From NCBI RefSeq assembly GCF_000192475.1, contig NZ_AEYW01000003.1, positions 1 through 64,000 of the forward strand: DNA of 64,000 bases, written 5' to 3'. Of the stretch, positions 1-8,920 are shown one piece after another; positions within the stretch are counted from its first letter, which is position 1; the number at the start of each line of letters is the position of its first letter. Under the pieces are notes generated by a model, which ran no database searches, was not told where the DNA came from, and worked only from the letters and a program-made list of their open reading frames with translations. A program made the translations under genes and the position numbers. Source of the DNA: Ruegeria conchae. GTDB taxonomy: Bacteria; Pseudomonadota; Alphaproteobacteria; Rhodobacterales; Rhodobacteraceae.

Positions 1-291
1 TCTTCTAGGTCAGATATCAAACACTTAACGCCCCAAGGGGCGCTTGATGCGTTCTGGGCATAGCCGCACGGTGCTACGCTGGGGAGCAAATACTAGCCGG
101 CATTGGGCCAAGCGGCCAAAATCATGGTTTTGTCAGTTCAGTCAGTTTTGTCAGCGGTCAGGAGGTGGCTCGCAAAACATAGGGATTGACCATGAACATC
201 TTGGTTGGTCGCCCTCCTTGTGGCCCGGTACCTCAGCGGTATTCCATGTATCAAATGACAGTATACAGACCTATGATGTACCCGTGCAACG

Positions 292-600
292 TCAGTTGTC
301 AGCGTTTTCTGAAGTCCCGGTCAAACGTTCGAATTCGGAAAATGATATCAAAGCAAATCGTCTTCCTAACTCATCATGGATGAAGATCGGTTGAGACTCG
401 GCGATCCTAAGAAAAGCACTCAGGTTGTCTTGAAGCTGTGCGGCCGAGATATCGTGGCTCTTCGCCAGGATAGCACGCGCGGCGGCATCACAGACAAGCT
501 GTCTGGCGTAATCTTCGACTGACAGATTGCTCTCCGCAGCATCAGATAAAAGCGTCCCCCAGACGGATTCAGGAATGCCGGTGATGACCAAATCTGACAA
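292..600 (-). CDS. Chimeric antitoxin-like protein (RHH N-terminus, Phd-like C-terminus)
   Basis: This 102-residue protein has an N-terminal stretch (about 1-40) resembling the FitA/Arc-type ribbon-helix-helix antitoxin start, followed by a C-terminal half (about 55-97) that reads like a Phd/YefM antitoxin (NLSAFLRIAE, then a FALISFSEFERL tail). The start codon is TTG, preceded at some distance by a GGCAGGG stretch; no in-frame ATG is seen nearby. It lies 28 bp downstream of the IS66 tnpB on the same strand. No toxin gene (PIN, RelE or Doc) is visible on either side, so it is an orphan. Family assignment is by eye; a DNA-binding antitoxin role is inferred. Confidence 0.55.
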   Translation of the reverse strand: MSDLVITGIPESVWGTLLSDAAESNLSVEDYARQLVCDAAARAILAKSHDISAAQLQDNLSAFLRIAESQPIFIHDELGRRFALISFSEFERLTGTSENADN

Positions 601-628
601 GACAGATCCCTGCCGTTGATATTAAGCG

Positions 629-979
629 TCAGACAGCGACCGGGTGCCGTGTACCGCGCGCGACCACACGTTTCCAGTCAAGCCCTTCGAAAAGGGCCTC
701 AAACTGTGCTTTGGTCATGGTCATCACTCCGTTAGCGACGCGAGGCCATTCGAAACCCTTACCCTCGATCCGCTTGTAGACCAGCACCAGACCCGTCCCA
801 TCCCAGACTATGAGCTTCAGTCGATCTGCGCGTTTTGACCGGAAAATAAATATGGTGCCGCTAAATGGGTCGAGATCGAATTCATTCAGAACGATCGCTG
901 CCAAACCGTCCATGCCTTTACGAAAATCGACCGGCTTGGTTGCGACGTAATATTTGAAGTTACCGGCTGGGGAAATCAT
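629..979 (-). CDS. tnpB: IS66 family accessory protein TnpB (Orf2)
   Basis: This 116-residue protein has the hallmark start of IS66 Orf2 (VATKPVDFRKGMDGLA) and the conserved IFIFRSKRADRLKLIVWDG segment. Its length is normal for the family. It overlaps tnpA by 4 bp (ATGA), the usual translational coupling in IS66 elements. The large DDE transposase tnpC that should follow is absent, so this copy cannot move on its own. Only the TnpB identity is strongly supported; its precise biochemical role in the family is not established. Confidence 0.93.
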   Translation of the reverse strand: MISPAGNFKYYVATKPVDFRKGMDGLAAIVLNEFDLDPFSGTIFIFRSKRADRLKLIVWDGTGLVLVYKRIEGKGFEWPRVANGVMTMTKAQFEALFEGLDWKRVVARGTRHPVAV

Positions 980-1410
980 GATTGGCTATCCATCGCAAGT
1001 GCGATTGTGACCAGATCGTTCACCGGGTAATCGACTGGAAAAGACAAATTGCTTTCCCGGCGCGTCAGTAGAATGCGATTGTCAGTTTCCGGATCGCGGT
1101 TTGGCTGTGTCGCTTCGTTAACGAGAACTTCCGAAAAAATCCGTTCTTCGCTCCGTGCGACGCTTCTGACCCGTGACGATTTCACGTCTGACTTCCATTT
1201 ATAGACGAGAGACTGCGAAACGTTGCAGTCCTCCATGATGTCTCCGACGATCAGTTCACCAAGATCAAGTTTGGTTTTGACAAACCGCTTGAAGCTTGGC
1301 GGCCAGACACGGCGTCCGCCCGCATGCACTTCGATGGTGAAGCCATAGACTTCGAATGATTGTGGGAATTGCCCCTTGGCTGCCGCCTCTCGTTTTTGGC
1401 AATATGCCAT
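976..1410 (-). CDS. tnpA: IS66 family protein TnpA (Orf1), helix-turn-helix
   Basis: This 144-residue protein fits IS66 Orf1 by position (directly before tnpB, 4-bp overlap), size and a central helix-turn-helix segment (about residues 62-77, ending SQSLVYKWK). The N-terminal FEVYGFTIEVHAGGRRVWPPSFKRFV region is like the family. The gene starts about 50 bp inside a terminal sequence that reads GTAAGCG from the outside, the typical IS66 end. The C-terminal half is poorly conserved by eye. It is a DNA-binding accessory protein of a non-autonomous element. Confidence 0.8.
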   Translation of the reverse strand: MAYCQKREAAAKGQFPQSFEVYGFTIEVHAGGRRVWPPSFKRFVKTKLDLGELIVGDIMEDCNVSQSLVYKWKSDVKSSRVRSVARSEERIFSEVLVNEATQPNRDPETDNRILLTRRESNLSFPVDYPVNDLVTIALAMDSQS

Positions 1411-1462
1411 GGAAACAAATGGCTGATCAGGGGCTATTTAAGGGGTCAGATGCAACGCTTAC

Positions 1463-2106
1463 TTCTGAGCGTAGAGCCCGACCAGAGAACTGGAAGTATT
1501 TCGAAAAACACGTTTTAACGGCTTCCCCAATTCCCATTTTTCACTCCTGTTTATCTTTCTGTGCGCCGAAAAAAGCTTCGCCGCTTAGAAGAACGCACTC
1601 GCCCTAAGGATGCGCTCACTATCCATTTTTTTTTGAAAGCAGACGCTTATCATACGAGAGCGTAACGAAGTTTACGCGCGGAAAAAATGTTGATTTATGA
1701 AAAAATAGATTCAAACATGCGAATTCGACACAACTTTCATTTTATCTTCGTTGATGTCGCTGTCGCCCGATTTGTCGGGCCCTTCCGACTGCTGGAGTGA
1801 GTGCTGGCGGTCGGAAGGCTTTTTACAATCATCGAGCTTGGGAGGATGCAATGCTCAAACTTAAGGTTCTGGCCCTCGCTCCAAAGTTCGCTCTGGCTTT
1901 TGCCGGTGATATTACTTGGTCGTCACGCGTTGTTGGCGGCCCCGGTAATCAACTTAATTTCGTTCTGCCGCCGAAGCCCTCCACAGCAAGTATTTGGGAA
2001 AGGTAGGCACCGGATCGAGGTATGTTCTATTGGCTGCATAGACGCGAGAGCTTCAAAAAGTCGCCTCCAATTCCATTAAGATCAACGAACCCAGAGGGAG
2101 AAGAAA
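1463..2106. other. Gene-poor spacer with a possible small ORF
   Basis: No convincing gene is seen. A possible 51-codon plus-strand ORF starts at 1851 behind a good GGGAGG site and begins with a hydrophobic stretch (MLKLKVLALAPKFALAFAG), ending at 2006. It has no recognisable domain and could be a decayed secreted protein. A stem-loop followed by T residues sits just before it. Confidence 0.3.
1765..1824 (+). terminator. Tandem stem-loops, terminator-like
   Basis: Two adjacent hairpins are visible. GCCCGA (1765-1770) pairs with TCGGGC (1775-1780), and CCTTCCGAC (1781-1789) pairs with GTCGGAAGG (1810-1818), followed by CTTTTT. The second has the form of an intrinsic terminator, but no intact gene precedes it on the plus strand, so it probably belonged to a gene now lost. 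Confidence 0.5.
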
Positions 2107-2406
2107 ATGACTAACAAAGTGATGATGATTGCAGGCGCGACATGTTTCGCACTGCTTGCAGCCTGCGACGATACGAGTACATCAAGCGCATCCGCCGAGC
2201 TCACGCCCGCTCAGCAGGCGTGTTTGCGAGATGTAGCTAACACAACGAACAATTCGCAAGTCGTTGTGCTGTCGTCTGCGTTTAGCGAAGCTGGAACACA
2301 AGTCACTGTCGGTGTTGGCGAGGATCGTGCTCCTTGGAATTGCATTGCTTACACTGATGGCGCGACAGCTGGTATCGAATTCCTGGGCGACGAAGGCGCA
2401 TTGTGA
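2107..2406 (+). CDS. Small lipoprotein, unknown function
   Basis: The 99-residue product starts with a lipoprotein signal: a hydrophobic run ending in a lipobox LLAAC with the cysteine at residue 20. The mature part is short and polar, with two further cysteines (CLRDV and WNCIAY) and a C-terminal GIEFLGDEGAL motif of a kind met in small Rhodobacterales envelope proteins. A purine-rich site (GAGGGAGAAGAA) precedes the ATG. It is predicted to be anchored to a membrane facing the periplasm. No enzyme motif is seen and no function can be assigned. Confidence 0.7.
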   Translation: MTNKVMMIAGATCFALLAACDDTSTSSASAELTPAQQACLRDVANTTNNSQVVVLSSAFSEAGTQVTVGVGEDRAPWNCIAYTDGATAGIEFLGDEGAL

Positions 2407-2470
2407 CCTGTCTGCTGCGTAGCTGAAAACGGCTGCGCAGCACTGGCTCGCTCTTCGGATAGTGCAGGCC

Positions 2471-2593
2471 ATGTATTCTTCGCGTCTGAGCCAAGGGGTT
2501 CTGAAATACTACACATTCATCGAACTGATGACGAGCGCGGACATGATCGAAGCCCTGAAGCGCGTGCCGGAATTTTCAACTCCGGTTGAATGA
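2471..2593 (+). CDS. Possible 40-residue small ORF, unknown
   Basis: An open frame of 40 codons ends 24 bp before the next gene. The predicted peptide has a protein-like helical C-terminal half (FIELMTSADMIEALKRVPEF) and looks more like coding sequence than its surroundings. No ribosome-binding site is obvious and the start is uncertain. It may be a relic of a larger gene's 3' end. Confidence is low. Confidence 0.25.
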   Translation: MYSSRLSQGVLKYYTFIELMTSADMIEALKRVPEFSTPVE

Positions 2594-2617
2594 AGTTAGG
2601 AAGCAAAGGAAAAGTCT

Positions 2618-2998
2618 ATGAAGATCGTATACGGAATTCTCGCAGCCTTATCAGTTGTGTTTTTCACCCTTGGAGGCAGCGATGCCCATGCCAAAGACAA
2701 CAAGGGTAAAAAGCCCAACAAGGGGGGCAAGGACGGTGATGTCAGTATTCAGATTGAAGACAAACCCGGCAAAGGCCCAAAGACTATCCCACCTGGTCAG
2801 ATCAAACGCTACACGCGCGGTGCCAAGCTCCCATCTGATCTGGAGTTCGAGGATATTGGGGACCTTTCCAAATGGAAGCTGGGGGAGCCGGGCAAAGGAA
2901 ACCGCTACATTCAGGTCGATGGCGAAGTCCTCGAAGTTACGAATGACCTGTCTACCGTAGTCGATGCGGTCGGCATCGTCGGTGATCTTCTCAACTAG
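2618..2998 (+). CDS. Secreted RcnB/CigR-like small protein
   Basis: The 126-residue product has a Sec signal peptide (about 1-25, cleavage after DAHA), then a Lys/Gly-rich linker (KDNKGKKPNKGGKDGD), then a domain with the pattern PPGQIKRYTRGAKLP and a C-terminal YIQVDGEVLEVTND segment. That layout resembles the RcnB/CigR family of small periplasmic proteins, whose members carry a ppG..k...G..LP motif and end in a short beta domain. An AAGGAAAAG site precedes the start. It acts in the periplasm; its target is unknown. The family call is by eye. Confidence 0.6.
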   Translation: MKIVYGILAALSVVFFTLGGSDAHAKDNKGKKPNKGGKDGDVSIQIEDKPGKGPKTIPPGQIKRYTRGAKLPSDLEFEDIGDLSKWKLGEPGKGNRYIQVDGEVLEVTNDLSTVVDAVGIVGDLLN

Positions 2999-3110
2999 AC
3001 GAAATTACGATGTTTCAGGGCAAGAACTACCTCGTTTGTCCTGACGCTGGCCGGGGCGATCTTTCTGTGAACCCCGGCCCAAGTTGAAAACCCGGACACT
3101 GGACCTGGCG

Positions 3111-3290
3111 ATGAAAAAAGCCCTTCTTGTACATTTTGCGCTTACTACCTTTTCAGCAACGCGCGTCCAATAGGTCGATGACGTTCAGACTTTTGGACCA
3201 ATCCAGACGTCCGAAGAGGCTAAAACCAATAGGGCAAGTGTACATATGGGAAGAACAAAAGCGACTGGCGGGGCTACCAGAGACGATTAG
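3111..3290 (+). pseudogene. Small secreted-type ORF interrupted by an amber codon
   Basis: From ATG at 3111 a frame runs 60 codons to TAG at 3288, but codon 21 (3171-3173) is also TAG. The first 20 residues look like a signal peptide (MKKALLVHFALTTFSATRVQ), and the part after the stop continues plausibly. It is most simply a broken small gene. The rest of 2999-3398 shows nothing else recognisable. Confidence 0.3.
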
Positions 3291-3398
3291 TGACACAGCC
3301 CAATTGACCTGAATATGGTTCAGAACGAGCGTTCAGTTAGGTGGGCCGAATATCTGCTTGTCAGAGTCTGAAGGGCGAAAGCGGCGATAGGGGGGCGC

Positions 3399-6143
3399 AT
3401 GAGGGTTTGGCTATTTAGGATAATTGGGCTTGTCGCACTTCTCGCATTCGCAGCAGTCGCGTTTGTTTGGTTGTTGTTTGCTGCTCCGATGTTCTCGGAC
3501 ATGCGGCGCGACCTTGTGGAAAGAGTTCTTTCGGAACAAATTGGTCGGCCACTTCTTGTCAATGATGATGTAAGCGTCGCGCTTGGACGTATTAGTCACA
3601 TCTACGTCGGTGGGGTGGTCATCCCGAGCCAGACAATGCCGGATTCACCACTTGTAAAATTGAACCTGCTGCAACTTGAGTTGGACATTGCCGCTTTGAT
3701 CAGCGGGCGTCTGCATTTTGACAATCTGGTAGTGGAAGGCCTCCAAGCGAATATTCTTACAGCCGCAGACGGCACCACAAGTTGGCGAATAGATAGGCCA
3801 ACACCCAGGCCCGTGTCCGAGGAATCTGTATCAGCGGATGATCAAAAAGACGTCGCTAGCGCTGATAGTATCGATGAAAGCGACACCGAAAGCAGTGGGA
3901 TCCTGAACTTCCTGAGCGACAAGAACGTCAGTTTCACGTCAATCGGGTTAAACATCGACGACAAGGTCTCAGGCTTCTCGTTTGTGTTTGACCTAAAGTC
4001 ACTCGCTCTTGAACAAGCGGATAATGAAAAAAGAACGAAGGTCTCTGGTTCCGGCTCCGTCAACGGTCAGGGTTTCCAAATCGAAGGCGACTACCCACAC
4101 GCCGCACCGTTTACGACACGCGCCAGTTTCGGGGAAATGACCGTAAACTACGATGGTGAGCCTTTCTCGGAGGACGAAGGTGGTGGCTATCGAGCAGTAT
4201 TGGAGATGGACACCGGTGAATTCGGCGATTTTCTAGATGTCATTGGATTGGAACGCGTTTTGGAAGGCAATGGCCAGTTGCAGGCTGAACTCGTGTCTCA
4301 GGACGCCCTGAAGATCGAAGCGTTTACAACCACGGTAAGCCTGGAGGATGGACAGAGACTCGAAGCCGAAGGTTCAATGGATGACCTCTACACCGCTCAG
4401 GGCGTCGATCTGCTTTTCAACGCGCGACTTCATCCCAAAGGACAGCCGCCGCCAGCAGCCAAAAGTATCCAGGATCTGAAGTTCACGGGCTTTGAAATGC
4501 ATATGGTCGGATCCCTGGCTTCCTTCGAGTTTGAGCAGCTGCTTTTTCAAACCAATGCCTTCGAACAGGGGCTGGACGTAATCGGTCCAGCATCCATCGA
4601 AAGCATTCGCCGCATGCCAGATGGCCGACTCGCCATGCTGGGCATTGCCTTGCAAGCCGGTCCAATTGAAGAGCCTGTCCTGAAAGCTGAAGGTGAAATC
4701 CTCGATCTGCTTCAGCTTCAGGACGTAACATTCGATGGTGTGCTGAACGGGCCCGCCAAGTTGATTTTGCCGAACCTAGATGAGGGTTACGTTGATCAGT
4801 TCGGCGGCATCAAAGCCGATTTCAACATATCCAATGCGGGCGGTCCGGTTTCTCTCAATAGGTTTAACGCGACCACCTACGGGACCGATCTCTGGGCGCT
4901 CGATCTCGCACTATCTGTCAACGAGCTAAAAGGGCTTGCCGGTCTCGATTTCGACGTGAAATTGGACGTCGACGACAGCGCCGAGTTTCTAACCGCAGTG
5001 AATCTGCAACCTGTCGAGATCGGAGCACTAGCTATCGATGCTGAAACCTCCAAACAGGGCGAGGACTTTGATGCCGCAATCCAGTTTGAAGCCGGGTCTT
5101 CGCAACTTCTTGCGGCTTTAGACGCTGATTTCCCCGAGGGCGCTACTGTTGTTCGGGGCAACATCACGAGCGAAAGGCTCGATCTCAACGACCTGAAGAA
5201 CCTGACTGCCGTGCTGGACCAACTGAAAAGCTTGGTAGGCGAGACCACAAAGGAACCTGAAGCCGAGGTTCAACCTTTGGTTTTACCGAAGGAGACAGAC
5301 GTCCAGCCCTTAGTGTTGCCAAAGGAAAAAGGGAAACCTGCCGATCTTCTGGATGTGCAGCGCGTGCTGCGAGAAGCTGACGTCGAGGTACAGATCGAAT
5401 TCAAAGAGATTGTAGGCCAGCAAGGCGTAACATCAGTTTCCAGCCAATTGTCTGCCAAAGAAGGAACCGTGGATTTCGGACCTCTTCAAATGGCCTATGG
5501 CAGCGGAAACTTCAGCCTGCGGGCGGTGATGGATTTGATTGACTCACCTGATTGGCTTTCATTGTCGGGATCGACCTCCGGATGGGAATTCGGCGAAATC
5601 TTGGATGAGTTGGGCATTGGTATTGAGGCCTATGGACGTTTAAGCGGTGAGTTCAACGTTTCGGGCAATACCACCTCGAGCAAGGCCTTCATCAACTCGA
5701 TGCGCGGCAAAGCGTCTATGTCGATGTCGCAGGGCTATATCTGCACCAGCCTCTTGGAACTGGCGGGGCTGGGCATCTTCCCTTGGCTGTTTTCAGAGGA
5801 GTTTCGGCAGGGTTACACCGACATCACTTGCGTGGTCGCCCCGGTCGATATCCAGGCCGGGCGGGTCAGTTCAAACTCGATCGTTATCGAAACAGGATCG
5901 GTTCAATTGGTAGCCAGGGGGCAAGTAGACTGGCTGAACGATCGCATCGCATTAAGAGCAGAGCCTCGTCGCGTAGGTAAACCCCTATCCAGAAGCGCCT
6001 GGCCCTTTGATGTGACGGGCCAGCTTTCGTCGCCAAAGTTCAAGCTGGATGTGGGTGGGTCGAGAAACCGGGCCCCGGAAGGCGCTGATGCTATGCCTGT
6101 CGACAGGCAACCTTGTGTGCCGGACATCAATCAATTGCAATAG
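3399..6143 (+). CDS. AsmA family envelope protein (first copy)
   Basis: The 914-residue protein starts with one transmembrane anchor (about 7-29), followed by the AsmA N-terminal pattern (VERVLSEQIGRPLLVNDDV). A long beta-rich periplasmic body follows, and the conserved AsmA C-terminal core (LLELAGLGIFPWLF to EPRRVGKPLSRSAWPFDVTG, about 785-880). AsmA-family proteins are inner-membrane-anchored and associated with outer-membrane assembly and lipid transport. A Pro/Glu-rich segment near 615-645 contains two similar PLVLPKE repeats. The last residues, CVPDINQLQ, recur in the second AsmA of this window. It ends 11 bp from the convergent gene. Confidence 0.9.
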   Translation: MRVWLFRIIGLVALLAFAAVAFVWLLFAAPMFSDMRRDLVERVLSEQIGRPLLVNDDVSVALGRISHIYVGGVVIPSQTMPDSPLVKLNLLQLELDIAALISGRLHFDNLVVEGLQANILTAADGTTSWRIDRPTPRPVSEESVSADDQKDVASADSIDESDTESSGILNFLSDKNVSFTSIGLNIDDKVSGFSFVFDLKSLALEQADNEKRTKVSGSGSVNGQGFQIEGDYPHAAPFTTRASFGEMTVNYDGEPFSEDEGGGYRAVLEMDTGEFGDFLDVIGLERVLEGNGQLQAELVSQDALKIEAFTTTVSLEDGQRLEAEGSMDDLYTAQGVDLLFNARLHPKGQPPPAAKSIQDLKFTGFEMHMVGSLASFEFEQLLFQTNAFEQGLDVIGPASIESIRRMPDGRLAMLGIALQAGPIEEPVLKAEGEILDLLQLQDVTFDGVLNGPAKLILPNLDEGYVDQFGGIKADFNISNAGGPVSLNRFNATTYGTDLWALDLALSVNELKGLAGLDFDVKLDVDDSAEFLTAVNLQPVEIGALAIDAETSKQGEDFDAAIQFEAGSSQLLAALDADFPEGATVVRGNITSERLDLNDLKNLTAVLDQLKSLVGETTKEPEAEVQPLVLPKETDVQPLVLPKEKGKPADLLDVQRVLREADVEVQIEFKEIVGQQGVTSVSSQLSAKEGTVDFGPLQMAYGSGNFSLRAVMDLIDSPDWLSLSGSTSGWEFGEILDELGIGIEAYGRLSGEFNVSGNTTSSKAFINSMRGKASMSMSQGYICTSLLELAGLGIFPWLFSEEFRQGYTDITCVVAPVDIQAGRVSSNSIVIETGSVQLVARGQVDWLNDRIALRAEPRRVGKPLSRSAWPFDVTGQLSSPKFKLDVGGSRNRAPEGADAMPVDRQPCVPDINQLQ

Positions 6144-6154
6144 TCGGACGCAAC

Positions 6155-6655
6155 CTAGTTCTTCAGTGGTTCCGGCTGTTCAGCCTGACACGTCAGAACG
6201 GCCTCAATGGCTTTTGCAGACCCGCTGAGGTCGAGTTCAACCTCGGCGCCACTTTCACCAATAATCGTGACGCTTTGGCGTTTTCCAAACTCGGTTACAA
6301 ACGCCGGGTTATCGAAAAAAGCGTAGCCACCGGGAACTCCATTCTTGAAGATACCAACCGCTTCACCTTCGAATTTTGCGTCACCAAAGTCGAACTTTAC
6401 GATGCCAGTCGCGCCGTCCTCGATCTGCACCCAGGCCGGATTGTAGGCGGCAAAAAAACCACCTGCCTGATTGGGCACCGCGCCAATTTCAACGGTCATT
6501 TCATTTTCAAAGGGCTTCCACGCGAGACAACCATTGCCCTTTTCGGGATCAATCAGGATTGTCCAGTCCCCGGATTCACCCCACCGTTCCATACCGGCGG
6601 CCCACACCGCACCAGTGGAGATCAATGCCATTGCCGTCAGCGCCAACTTGTTCAT
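6155..6655 (-). CDS. Periplasmic protein of unknown function
   Basis: The start is set at the MNKLALTAMALIS methionine, giving 166 residues with a Sec signal peptide (cleavage after AVWA); an earlier in-frame ATG would add 13 residues that do not fit a signal. The mature domain is beta-rich, with two cysteines (NGCLAW and LTCQAE) that could form a disulfide. No recognised domain. It converges on the first AsmA gene with 11 bp between the stops. It is probably a soluble periplasmic protein; no function is assigned. Confidence 0.7.
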   Translation of the reverse strand: MNKLALTAMALISTGAVWAAGMERWGESGDWTILIDPEKGNGCLAWKPFENEMTVEIGAVPNQAGGFFAAYNPAWVQIEDGATGIVKFDFGDAKFEGEAVGIFKNGVPGGYAFFDNPAFVTEFGKRQSVTIIGESGAEVELDLSGSAKAIEAVLTCQAEQPEPLKN

Positions 6656-6759
6656 TCGATGCCCCACACTTGTTCCGAAGATATAAAGCTGCATTCAGAG
6701 TATCGCGCTGGATTATTCAAATACAACCATTCGATTTATGGAATGTTGAGCCAACGCCG

Positions 6760-6895
6760 ACGGCATCCAGAGAACTTGTCCAACGACAGTTGTGGGCTGC
6801 ACGCCAAACTTTGCAATGTCCGCTTTCTGCGCATCGCTGACGTTGATGGCAACCTAAGCGTCGTTCGCTATGGGGCGCGAAGCGGTCATTGAATA
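6760..6895. repeat. Dispersed intergenic repeat, copy 1 (degenerate)
   Basis: Part of the 383-bp spacer before the pseudogene. It contains TTTGCAATGTCCGCTTTCTGCG and CTATGGGGCGCGAAGCGGTC (6868 on), which resemble the repeat copies near 8.7, 11.0, 14.5, 19.3 and 22.5 kb. This copy is the most diverged. The rest of 6656-7038 holds nothing recognisable. Confidence 0.45.
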
Positions 6896-7038
6896 CGTTT
6901 GATCGACAGGCGGTTTTGTTCGCAGACCTGACGTAAGATCAAGTCTCTAAAATGACTGCGCCCGAATGTTAGCTTTTCCCGCTACGATGGTAGCCACTGC
7001 TTGAATAGGGTGGAGCAAGACGGGACGGCGAGACCACG

Positions 7039-8559
7039 ATGACTTCGAGTCTCCAAAAATGGCTACCCGAAGATCAAGAGGTGTTTCTTACCGATCTGCT
7101 TGATTTGCCCCAGCCGCGCATGTTGAGCGACCTATATCAAGCCATGGGCTACAGCGCCCGAAACACAGGAAAACGAGCGATCCTCGGCGCTCTTGCACGG
7201 GATCGCTGCAAGGAGCGTCCGCTTGTCCTAGTAGTCGAAGATCTCCATTGGGCAGATGTGATTACAATGGACGCATTGGCCGACCTCGCCGCTCAACTTT
7301 CGACAGATCGCGTGCTGATCTTGTTGACAACACGCATCGACAGCGATCCGCTGGACCGGACTTGGCGGGACAGAGCTCGGCCAGCGTCACTTACCACTAT
7401 TGATCTCGCGCCAATATCGAAGGACGAAACGGAGGCACTCGCCACTCCGTTTGGATTGCGCCATGACGACTATGTGCTCGAGTGCATCCGCCGCGCTGGT
7501 GGCAATCCCTTGTTCCTTGAACAACTGCTGCTTGAAGGTGAAGCAGCTCGAGGCGAACGCGTTCCCGGTTCAATCCAAAGCATCGTCTTGTCCCGCACAG
7601 ATCGCCTTCCGCAACTTGTCAGGTCAGCATTGCAGGTGGCGTCGGTCATCGGGCAACGCTTTCGACCGGAACTGGTAAGGCAGTTGATTGAAGATCCGGA
7701 GTACGCATTTGATCGGCTTATTGCTGAAAGTCTTGTCGTGAAGTCCGGCGACGAGCTCCGCTTCGCGCATGCATTGATCCGCGACAGTGCATATCAATCA
7801 CCGCTCAAAGAACGCGGCTTTAAACTGCATGCGCGGATCGCCAGTTTGATCGACAATGACGAACCAGCTCTGATGGCTGCGCATCTCGAAAGTGCTAAAG
7901 ACGAGAGTGCGCCACGGGCTTATTTTGAGGCCGCCTACGCAGAGCGTTTGAAGATTAGATCCGATTGCGCTTGTCGAACGTGGGATCAGAATCGCCAAGA
8001 GCCATGATGACAAGTTCCAACTCGTGTCTTTGCAGGGCGAACTGATGCTCGAACTCGGCAGCACAACGGAAGCCGATGCTGCCTATAACCATAGCCTCGA
8101 GCTCGCTAAAGACGCGCGCGAATATCTGAACTGGAACAGATGCTTGGAGCCATGCGGTTCCAGGGCCGTCGGCTGATGTACGAAGTGCTGGTGCAGGAGG
8201 ATTGCGGTAACACCGAACGTGCACGGGAAATGCTGGAGTCGGCTCTCTCGACATGCCGACGTGCGGGAATGAGTTATAGTGGGCCAATGGTACTCGCGGA
8301 AATGGCACGACTTGAGCGCGATCGCGATATCCAGCTGAAGTTATTGCAGGAGTGTGAGCATTTGTTAGAGCTTGGCTCGATGAGCCGCAATCATTTCTGG
8401 TTCAGACGCCTTGCGATCGAAGTTGCCATAGCCGGACACGACCTCACAGAGGCGAGCCGGCACGCTGAAGCTTTGGCAGATTTCACTCGCGCTGAGCCTC
8501 TCCCGTGGACCGACCAATACATATTGTTGGGTCAAAAATTCGCTCAGGAACACTCTTAG
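7039..8559 (+). pseudogene. Truncated, frameshifted ATPase of the adenylate cyclase-ATPase type
   Basis: The first piece (7039-7950) contains a Walker B-like LVLVVEDLHWAD, a GGNPLFLEQLLLEG segment and a SRTDRLP region, typical of the large cyclase-associated AAA ATPases (COG3899-like) with TPR tails. The Walker A and all cyclase sequence upstream are missing. The reading shifts frame near 7950, runs in another frame through a TPR-like LQGELMLELGSTTEADAAY segment, and shifts back near 8120 to the C-terminal piece (8140-8559). The 5' truncation plus two frameshifts make it a decayed gene. The original was probably over 1000 residues long. Confidence 0.8.
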
Positions 8560-8920
8560 GCTGGTTGCGTTCTGAGAGGGCAATCTCGCGCCCACTAGCA
8601 CCAGCGGTTGAGGTTGAAAAGTGGCGAATGATTTTAGCAGTGGGGCTGCTGACTTAAAGACCTGAAAGCTTCCGCTTTGGGCTCGAAGCAGTCGTTCGGC
8701 AGAATTCAATGAATGCCTTCTACGCGGACATTCCGGACACTTGATTACGCGATCTCAACTTGGCTCCAATCTAAACTTTGGAGGCCCATTCAGACACGAC
8801 GGCCCACCCCAACGCATTGGTCCCGCAACAGCTAACTGCAGAGATTTGCCCCGCCGCAGATGTCGTGCACGACTGAGATACGGGTGAAGCGCAACACGAG
8901 CATCCGGCAAGCATGCCTTT
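8560..8920. repeat. Spacer with dispersed repeat, copy 2
   Basis: Between the pseudogene and the amidohydrolase. The recognisable repeat runs about 8668-8740 and carries CTTTGGGCTC at 8675-8684 followed by GAAGCAGTCGTTC and, further on, GCGGACATTCCGG. No gene or terminator is seen in the remainder. Confidence 0.55.

Larger units (their letters stand above)
622..1462 (-). mobile_element. IS66-type remnant lacking tnpC
   Basis: The outer right end at 1462 reads inward on the minus strand as GTAAGCGTTGCATCTGACC, the usual IS66 terminal start. On the left, just past the tnpB stop, TTAAGCGTCAGACAGCGACC at 622 is a plausible but degenerate partner end. Between them lie only tnpA and tnpB. The 8-bp flanks (CGTTGATA and TTCTGAGC) do not match, so no target duplication survives. 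The right end is fairly clear; the left end is an inference. Confidence 0.55.

Noticed and set aside
44-394. 116-codon frame at the window start
   Set aside because: Overlaps the antitoxin gene on the other strand and has no recognisable features.
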